Shown here: piece by piece, positions 7,693-12,762 of the stretch
Numbering within the stretch: position 1 is the stretch's first letter
How the letters are laid out: each line of letters starts with the position of its first letter
Source: CAZVUW01 sp964629825
GTDB lineage: Bacteria > Actinomycetota > Nitriliruptoria > Euzebyales > Egibacteraceae
Reading direction: 5' to 3'
Assembly: GCA_964629825.1 (NCBI GenBank)
Contig: CAZVUW010000091.1
Span: 1-12,762, forward strand
DNA length: 12,762 nt
The notes under the pieces: generated by a model
Told to the model about the DNA's origin: nothing
The model's database searches: none
What the model saw: only the letters and a program-made list of their open reading frames with translations
Program-made: the position numbers and the translations under genes

Positions 7693-10353
7693 ATGCGCTC
7701 ATCCGAGATCCGCAGGACGTTCATCGAGTTCTTCCGCGAGCGGGACCACCGCGTGTGGCCCTCGGCCTCGCTGATCCCTCAGGACCCGACGCTGCTGCTC
7801 ACGGTGGCGGGCATGGTCCCCTTCAAGCCGTACGTCCTCGGCGAGGACACGCCCACCCACCCGCGCGCCACCAGCGTCCAGAAGGTCGCCCGCACCAACG
7901 ACATCGAGAACGTGGGCGTGACGACGCGTCACCTCACCTTCTTCGAGATGCTCGGGAACTTCAGCTTCGGCGACTACTTCAAGCGCGAGGCCATCCGCTG
8001 GGCGTGGGAGCTGTCGATCGAGGGCTTCCGCTTCGACCCCGAGCGCATCTGGGTGACGATCTACGAGGATGACGACGAGGCCGAGCGGCTGTGGCTCGAG
8101 GAGTCAGACGTCCCGGCCTCCCGCATCCAGCGCATCGGGGCGCCCCCGGGCGCCACCCGGCTCGACGCCTCGGACAACTTCTGGTCCACGGGCGGCGCCG
8201 GTCCCTGCGGCCCCTGCTCCGAGCTGTACTACGACCGCGGCCCGGAGCACGGCCCCGAGGGCGGGCCGGCGGTCGACGAGTCGAGGTTCATGGAGTACTG
8301 GAACCTCGTCTTCATGCAGTTCGAGCAGGACGCCGACGGCAACATCCTCGGCCCGCTGCCGAAGAAGAACGTCGACACCGGCATGGGCCTGGAGCGCATG
8401 GCGGTGCTCCAGCAGGGCGTCCCCAACGTCTACGAGACCGACGTGCTGCGGCCGATGCTGGACCGCGCCGCCGACCTGACCGGCATCACCTACGGCACGG
8501 ACGAGCGCACCGACATCTCCCTGCGCGTGATCGCCGAGCACTCGCGCTCGGCGGCGATGCTGATCGCCGACGGTGTCCTGCCCTCCAACGAGGCCCGCGG
8601 CTACGTCCTGCGGCGCCTGCTGCGCCGCGCCGTGCGGCACACCCGCATGCTCGGCTACGACCGGCCCGTCATGCCGGCGATGATGGAGGTCGTCCGCGAC
8701 ACCCTCGGCGAGGCCTGGCCCGAGCTGATCAACCAGCGCCAGCTGATCGACCGCGTCGCCACCGCAGAGGAGGAGGGCTTCTCCCGCACCCTCGCGACCG
8801 GCATGTCGATGCTCGACAACGCGATCCGCCACGCCAAGGAGACGGGCGCCTCGGATCTGCCGGCCGACACGGCGTTCACCCTGCACGACACCTACGGCTT
8901 CCCGGTCGACCTGACCCTGGAGATCGCCCAGGAGCACGGCCTGGAGCTCGACCGCGACGCCTTCGCCGAGCACATGGAGGCCCAGCGGGCGCGCGCCCGC
9001 GCCGCCGGCCACCGCGGCGCCGACAAGGGCGTGCCGCTGGAGGTCTACCGGTCCGCCGCCGCCAGCGCGGGCTCGACCACGTTCGTCGGCTACACGAACA
9101 CGGAGGCCGAGAGCGAGGTCGCGGCCCTGCTGACGCCGGGTGGTCTGGTCGACTCCGCCGGGGAGGGCGACGAGGTCGAGGTCGTCCTGCGCCGCACGCC
9201 CTTCTACGCCGAGGGCGGAGGCCAGCTCGGCGACCACGGGATCATCGAGACGCCGACCGGGCGCCTGGAGGTGGTGGACACCTTCTCGCCCGTGCAGGGC
9301 CTGATCGTGCACCGCGCCAAGGTCGCCGCCGGCGAGCTGCTGCCGGGGCAGGAGGCGCACGCCGTCATCGATCGCGAGCGGCGCCAGTCGATCACCCGCG
9401 GCCACACCGCCACCCACATCCTGCACGCGACGCTGAAGGAGGTGCTCGGCGACCACGCGGCCCAGGCGGGCTCGGCGATCGACGCCGGACGCTTCCGCTT
9501 CGACTTCCCGCACTTCTCCCAGGTCGCCTCCGACCAGGTGGCCGAGGTCGAGGAGCGGGTCAACCAGCGCATCGCCGCAGACCCCGAGATCACCGTCGTC
9601 GAGACGTCGATGGACGAGGCCAGGGCCCTCGGCGCGATCGCTCTGTTCGGTGAGAAGTACGGCGAGCGGGTGCGGGTGGTCAGCATCGGCGACTTCTCCC
9701 GCGAGCTGTGCGGTGGCACCCACGTCAGGCGGACGCCCGAGGTGGGGCTGTTCACCATCGTCAGCGAGGGCTCGGTGGCGGCGAACCTGCGCCGCATCGA
9801 GGCGGTGACCGGTCCCGAGGCCTTCCGGCACCTGACCCGCGAGCGCATGGTCGCCGAGCAGGTCGCCCGCATGCTGAAGGTCGGCACCGACGAGGTCGTC
9901 GAGCGCGTCAGCGGGCTGATCGAGCGGCTGCGCGCGGCCGAGAAGGAGCTCGCCCGCGCGCGTCAGGCGGCCGTCCTCGCCTCCGCCGAGCGGCTGGTCG
10001 AGGAGGCCGAGGCGGTCGGCGACGCCCGCATCATCGCCGCCGCGGTGCCGGGAGCGGACCGCGACGGCCTCAAGGCGCTGGCGCTCGACCTGCGCAACCG
10101 CATCGGGCACGGCGTCGTCATCCTCGGCACGACGACCGAGGATGGCAAGGCGCTGCTCGTGGCCGCCGTGTCGGGCGATCTGGTCGGCGCCGGCGTCAAC
10201 GCCTCCGACGTCCTGCGGCCCGCGGCCGCCGTGGTCGGTGGCGGCGCAGGCGGGCGCGGCGAGATCGCCCAGGCCGGCGGGCGCGAGGGCGCCAGGCTGG
10301 ACGAGGCGCTGGCGGTCGGGCGCAGCAGCGCCCGCGAGCGGCTGTCGGCCTGA
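7693..10353 (+). CDS. alaS: Alanyl-tRNA synthetase
   Basis: This 886-residue class II synthetase charges tRNA-Ala and hydrolyses mischarged Ser- and Gly-tRNA-Ala. The start MRSSEIRRTFIEFF matches the family's conserved N-terminus, and AGGGG lies 6 nt before the ATG. The catalytic core shows TVAGMVPFKPY, the RTNDIENVG motif, EMLGNFSFGDYFK and PCGPCSE at 171-177. The editing domain carries the zinc-binding HTATH at 571-575 and CGGTH at 673-677. A coiled region (about 715-780) links to the C-terminal DHHA1/C-Ala domain, with GGGAGGRGEIAQAGG near the end. All key motifs are intact and the length is normal. It overlaps nothing and is followed 8 nt later by ruvX, an order conserved across actinobacteria. 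Confidence 0.98.
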   Translation: MRSSEIRRTFIEFFRERDHRVWPSASLIPQDPTLLLTVAGMVPFKPYVLGEDTPTHPRATSVQKVARTNDIENVGVTTRHLTFFEMLGNFSFGDYFKREAIRWAWELSIEGFRFDPERIWVTIYEDDDEAERLWLEESDVPASRIQRIGAPPGATRLDASDNFWSTGGAGPCGPCSELYYDRGPEHGPEGGPAVDESRFMEYWNLVFMQFEQDADGNILGPLPKKNVDTGMGLERMAVLQQGVPNVYETDVLRPMLDRAADLTGITYGTDERTDISLRVIAEHSRSAAMLIADGVLPSNEARGYVLRRLLRRAVRHTRMLGYDRPVMPAMMEVVRDTLGEAWPELINQRQLIDRVATAEEEGFSRTLATGMSMLDNAIRHAKETGASDLPADTAFTLHDTYGFPVDLTLEIAQEHGLELDRDAFAEHMEAQRARARAAGHRGADKGVPLEVYRSAAASAGSTTFVGYTNTEAESEVAALLTPGGLVDSAGEGDEVEVVLRRTPFYAEGGGQLGDHGIIETPTGRLEVVDTFSPVQGLIVHRAKVAAGELLPGQEAHAVIDRERRQSITRGHTATHILHATLKEVLGDHAAQAGSAIDAGRFRFDFPHFSQVASDQVAEVEERVNQRIAADPEITVVETSMDEARALGAIALFGEKYGERVRVVSIGDFSRELCGGTHVRRTPEVGLFTIVSEGSVAANLRRIEAVTGPEAFRHLTRERMVAEQVARMLKVGTDEVVERVSGLIERLRAAEKELARARQAAVLASAERLVEEAEAVGDARIIAAAVPGADRDGLKALALDLRNRIGHGVVILGTTTEDGKALLVAAVSGDLVGAGVNASDVLRPAAAVVGGGAGGRGEIAQAGGREGARLDEALAVGRSSARERLSA

Positions 10354-10361
10354 ACCCCACC

Positions 10362-10793
10362 GTGGCCCGCGCCGGACGTGTGCTCGGCGTGGACGTCGGG
10401 CATGTTCGTGTCGGCCTTGCGGTGAGCGATCCCGACCGCCTGGTCGCCACCCCCCTGGACACCATTGAAGGCGGAGCCGACCTGCCCGACCGGCTGGCGC
10501 GCCGCGCGCGCGAGGAGGCGTGCGAAACTGTTGTGATCGGTCTGCCGCTGTCCCTGAAGGGCGGGGACACGGACTCGACCCGGGTGGCCCGGGCAGTGGC
10601 CGCCGCGCTGGCCGAGCGCGGGCTGGACGTCCAGCTCTGGGACGAGCGCCTGAGCTCGGCGGAGGCGGAGCGCAGGCTGCTGGGGGCCGGCAGACGACGG
10701 AAGCAGCGCAGAGACGAACGTGACCGCGTGGCGGCGGCGATCATCCTGCAGGGATGGCTCGACAGCCAGCGCAACCGATCTGGGGAGATGTGA
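10362..10793 (+). CDS. ruvX: RuvX/YqgF family, putative pre-16S rRNA nuclease / Holliday junction resolvase-like
   Basis: This is a 143-residue RNase H-fold protein. YqgF in E. coli takes part in maturation of the 16S rRNA 5' end, while Holliday-junction cleavage has been reported for other members, so the cellular role here is not settled. Visible family motifs are GVDVGHVRVGLAVSD (9-23) with the first catalytic Asp11, VIGLPLSLKGGD (58-69), WDERLSS with Glu95, and RDRVAAAIILQGWLD with Asp121. The three acidic residues needed for two-metal catalysis are therefore kept. The GTG at 10362 is chosen because the conserved region begins eight codons later and alaS ends 8 nt upstream; the frame is open through alaS, but that extension is unrelated sequence. 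No Shine-Dalgarno is visible, so translational coupling to alaS is likely. The 3' end overlaps the likely mltG start. Confidence 0.93.
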   Translation: MARAGRVLGVDVGHVRVGLAVSDPDRLVATPLDTIEGGADLPDRLARRAREEACETVVIGLPLSLKGGDTDSTRVARAVAAALAERGLDVQLWDERLSSAEAERRLLGAGRRRKQRRDERDRVAAAIILQGWLDSQRNRSGEM

Positions 10794-11839
10794 CGAGGGT
10801 GTCAGGCGGTTCGAAGGGTTTCCTGGTCTTCCTCGCCATCCTGGCGGTGGCAGCCGGGGTCGGCTGGGCCTGGTTCAACAACGGCGCGGGCAATGACAAC
10901 TTCGTCGAGGGCCGCACGGTCACCTTCCAGGTGCCGGAGGGCGTCGGGGCCTCCGCGGTCGGCGACCGCCTGGCCGAGGAGGGTGTGATCCGCTCGCCGC
11001 TGGCCTTCAAGCTGGCGGCCCGCGACGACGAGCGCGCCAACCGCATCCAGCCGGGCACCTATCAGCTGGTCAGCGGCATGTCCACCGACGAGATCCTGGA
11101 GATCCTGTCGGCGGCGCCGCCCGCGCCCGAGTCCTTCAGGGTCACCATTCCCGAGGGCCTGACGGTGACCCAGACCCTGGAGCGCCTGGCCGAGGCCGGC
11201 CCGTACACGGTCGACGAGCTGCGCGCGGCACTGGCCAACGTCGCGCTGCCGTCCTGGGTGCCGGAGCTGCCGGAGGAGGCGGACGAGTTCGAGGGGCTGC
11301 TGTTCCCGGACACCTACGAGTTCACGGTAGACACGCCGGCGCCCGACATCCTGGCCCGACTCGTGCGCCGCACCGAGGAGATCCTGTCCGAGGTCACCCC
11401 GCCCGAGGGCTACGACCGCTACCAGCTGCTCACCATCGCCTCGCTGATCGAGCGCGAGACCCGCCTGCGCGAGGAGCAGCCCATAGTCGCCTCGGTCATC
11501 TACAACCGTCTGGCCAAGCCGATGCGGCTCCAGATCGACGCCACGGTCCAGTACGCCCGCGGCGAGCACACCGACCGCGTGCTGTTCGAGGATCTCGCCA
11601 TCGCCTCCCTGTGGAACACCTACGAGCACGACGGGCTGCCCCCCACGCCGCTCTCCGGTGCCGGCCGGAACGCCATCCTCGCGGCGGCGCAGCCCGCCGA
11701 GACGAGCTACCTCTTCTACGTCGTCAACGACCTGGAGACCGGCTCCCACGCGTTCGCCGAGACCGCCGAGGAGCACAACGCAAACGTCGCCGAGTTCCGC
11801 CGCATGCGTGACGAGGCCGAGAACGCGGGCGACGGCTAG
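10754..11839 (+). CDS. mltG: Endolytic peptidoglycan transglycosylase MltG (YceG-like)
   Basis: MltG is an inner-membrane lytic transglycosylase that cuts nascent glycan strands and so limits their length. Counting from the ATG at 10754, the 361 residues comprise a short cytosolic tail, a membrane helix at about 22-40, a LysM-like region (about 55-108), and the catalytic YceG domain. The catalytic domain contains LFPDTYEF (183-190), ASLIERET with the catalytic Glu233, SVIYNRL (247-253), MRLQIDATVQYA (257-268), and NTYEHDGLPPTPLSGAG with the terminal SHAF.....EHN motif. The usual LPP..I.NPG stretch reads LPPTPLSGAG, a modest deviation. The start is uncertain. The ATG at 10754 overlaps ruvX by 40 nt and has only CAGGG directly against it. 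GTG at 10790 overlaps the ruvX stop, and GTG at 10799 lies 11 nt after GGGGAG. All keep the membrane helix. Confidence 0.93.
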   Translation: MARQPAQPIWGDVTRVSGGSKGFLVFLAILAVAAGVGWAWFNNGAGNDNFVEGRTVTFQVPEGVGASAVGDRLAEEGVIRSPLAFKLAARDDERANRIQPGTYQLVSGMSTDEILEILSAAPPAPESFRVTIPEGLTVTQTLERLAEAGPYTVDELRAALANVALPSWVPELPEEADEFEGLLFPDTYEFTVDTPAPDILARLVRRTEEILSEVTPPEGYDRYQLLTIASLIERETRLREEQPIVASVIYNRLAKPMRLQIDATVQYARGEHTDRVLFEDLAIASLWNTYEHDGLPPTPLSGAGRNAILAAAQPAETSYLFYVVNDLETGSHAFAETAEEHNANVAEFRRMRDEAENAGDG

Positions 11840-11843
11840 CGCC

Positions 11844-12656
11844 GTGACCCCCACGGCCCGGACGCGCCTGGTGCTGCTGCTGGGGCACCCCGTCGAGCAC
11901 AGCGTCTCACCGCAGATCCACAGCGCCGCCTTCGCCCATCTCGGGCTGGACGCCGTCTATCTGGCCGCCGACGTGCACCCCGACGACCTGCCCGCGGCTG
12001 TGGCCGGGTTGCGCGCCCTCGGCGCCGCCGGCGCCAACCTGACGGTTCCGCACAAGCTCGCCGTGCTCGACCTGGTCGACTCCAGGACCACCGAGGTCGA
12101 GGCCGTGGGCGCCGCCAACACCCTGTACTGGGACGACGGGCGCCTGGTCGCCGACAACACCGACGCCATCGGCCTGGAGCGCGTCCTGCGCGACACCGTC
12201 CGGGTCGAGCCCGGCGATGTGGCGCTGATCTTCGGCGCCGGCGGGGCGGCGCGAGCGGCCGCGGTGGCGCTCGGCCGCGTCGGGGCGGCGGTCCGGGTGC
12301 GCGCGCGGCGCCCCGAGGCCGCGGCGCTCATCGACGAGCTGGCCCGGGCGCACGCCGCCGCCGAGGCCGCCCCGCACGCCCGCCCGCGGCTGATCGTCAA
12401 CGCCACGCCGCTCGGCCTGGCGGGGGAGCGGCTGCCCGACGACCTCATGGAGCTCGAGCCCGATCAGATCGCTCTGGACCTGATCTACGGCGACACGCCC
12501 TTCCTGCGCGCCGCCCGGGGGCGCGGCGCCACCGCGGTGGACGGGCTGGGGATGCTCGTCGGGCAGGCCGCGGCGTCGTTCGAGCGCTGGACCGGGCTGG
12601 CCGCGCCGGTGGACGGGAGGGCCGCCGCGGCGGCGCGGGCGCTCGGCGCCCGGTAA
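11844..12656 (+). CDS. aroE: Shikimate dehydrogenase
   Basis: This enzyme reduces 3-dehydroshikimate to shikimate with NADPH, the fourth step of the chorismate pathway. The 270 residues match the family length. Shikimate-binding serines sit in HSVSPQIHSAAF (19-30). The catalytic Lys71 is in NLTVPHK, and its partner Asp107 is in NTDAIGL. The nucleotide-binding loop is GAGGAARAA at 131-139, and the paired Arg of ARRPEAA (154-160) lies where the NADP phosphate is usually bound. NATPLGL (186-192), DLIYGDTPFL (212-221) and DGLGMLVGQAAASFERW complete the set. The YGDTPFL segment is slightly shorter than the common YNP..TPLL form. The GTG at 11844 lies 4 nt after the mltG stop, so translation is likely coupled. 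The frame is open upstream inside mltG, but the family motif starts at about residue 9 from this GTG. Confidence 0.96.
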   Translation: MTPTARTRLVLLLGHPVEHSVSPQIHSAAFAHLGLDAVYLAADVHPDDLPAAVAGLRALGAAGANLTVPHKLAVLDLVDSRTTEVEAVGAANTLYWDDGRLVADNTDAIGLERVLRDTVRVEPGDVALIFGAGGAARAAAVALGRVGAAVRVRARRPEAAALIDELARAHAAAEAAPHARPRLIVNATPLGLAGERLPDDLMELEPDQIALDLIYGDTPFLRAARGRGATAVDGLGMLVGQAAASFERWTGLAAPVDGRAAAAARALGAR

Positions 12657-12762
12657 CCCACGTGAGATGTTGTTTTGGGCGGGCCCGTGCGCCGCAAAAA
12701 ACCACCGCCCGCCGGGGGGGGGGTGAGGTGTGGTACGCCGCTGCCCCACGCAGCCAGGGCGG
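12657..12762. other. Intergenic tail with A6 and G10 tracts; no recognisable gene
   Basis: After aroE the base composition changes abruptly: TGTTGTTTT at 12669-12676, six A at 12696-12701 and ten consecutive G at 12714-12723. No convincing coding start is visible in the remaining bases, and no promoter or tRNA was recognised. The G run could be a true tract or a sequencing or assembly error near a contig end. Confidence 0.5.
12696..12725 (-). terminator. Possible leftward intrinsic terminator
   Basis: On the minus strand, CACC-C-CCC and GGG-C-GGTG can pair around a seven-base loop (12725 down to 12703, one C-C mismatch), followed after one base by TTTTTT (12701-12696). This is the form of a rho-independent terminator for a minus-strand gene to the right of the window, convergent with aroE. 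It depends on the exact length of the G tract, so it is tentative. Confidence 0.3.

Noticed and set aside
6801..8072. 423-codon plus-strand frame across DUF948, the DUF6167-like gene and the start of alaS
   Set aside because: Arg/Gly/Ala-rich low-complexity translation, overlapping three genes that have good starts and family motifs.
8104..10110. 668-codon minus-strand open frame opposite alaS
   Set aside because: It is antisense to a complete, motif-perfect AlaRS gene, and its low-complexity composition is that of a shadow frame.
9708..10361. N-terminal extension of RuvX through the end of alaS
   Set aside because: The sequence is an out-of-frame reading of the alaS C-terminal region; RuvX family proteins begin just before GVDVG.
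10801..10825. GGTTCGAA resembling a tRNA T-loop
   Set aside because: No acceptor, D-arm or anticodon arm around it; it encodes the start of MltG.

Overview
The window is a very GC-rich (roughly 70% or more by eye), densely packed chromosomal segment that reads as an actinobacterial housekeeping region. Three things point to Actinomycetota. First, the gene order runs relA, MBL hydrolase, hisS, then aspS, then a DUF948 gene, a DUF6167-like gene, alaS, ruvX, mltG and aroE. Mycobacterium tuberculosis has closely related blocks (relA-ppiB-Rv2581c-hisS, and alaS-ruvX-mltG-aroE). Second, one gene encodes an LPXTG-type cell-wall sorting signal. Third, several genes have a TANNNT box 6-7 nt before the ATG, as in leaderless actinobacterial transcripts. 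I cannot assign a genus; an early-branching actinobacterial lineage is only a guess.

Layout. Positions 1-1346 hold the 3' part of the bifunctional (p)ppGpp synthetase/hydrolase gene, cut by the window edge. A glyoxalase II-like metallo-beta-lactamase hydrolase (1382-2077) and histidyl-tRNA synthetase (2106-3377) follow on the same strand. A UbiA-family membrane prenyltransferase (3383-4234) lies on the minus strand, convergent with hisS (5-nt gap) and divergent from aspS. Aspartyl-tRNA synthetase (4388-6169) is followed by a small exported protein with a degenerate cupredoxin domain and an LPDTG anchor (6226-6723). A compact plus-strand run then extends to 12656: two small membrane proteins, alanyl-tRNA synthetase, RuvX/YqgF, the lytic transglycosylase MltG and shikimate dehydrogenase AroE, with gaps of a few bases or overlaps from the DUF6167-like gene onward. 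The last 106 bp contain no gene I recognise, but do contain a 10-G tract and an A6 tract.

How the genes work together. Three class II aminoacyl-tRNA synthetases (His, Asp, Ala) lie within 8 kb of the stringent-response enzyme that senses uncharged tRNA. The alaS run links translation, nucleic-acid processing (RuvX), peptidoglycan strand release (MltG) and aromatic amino-acid synthesis (AroE). No RNA gene, insertion sequence, CRISPR array, phage gene or defence system was seen. The region looks like core genome. The least ordinary items are the LPXTG protein with a lost copper site, the repeated leaderless-type promoters, and the orphan UbiA gene placed between two synthetase genes.
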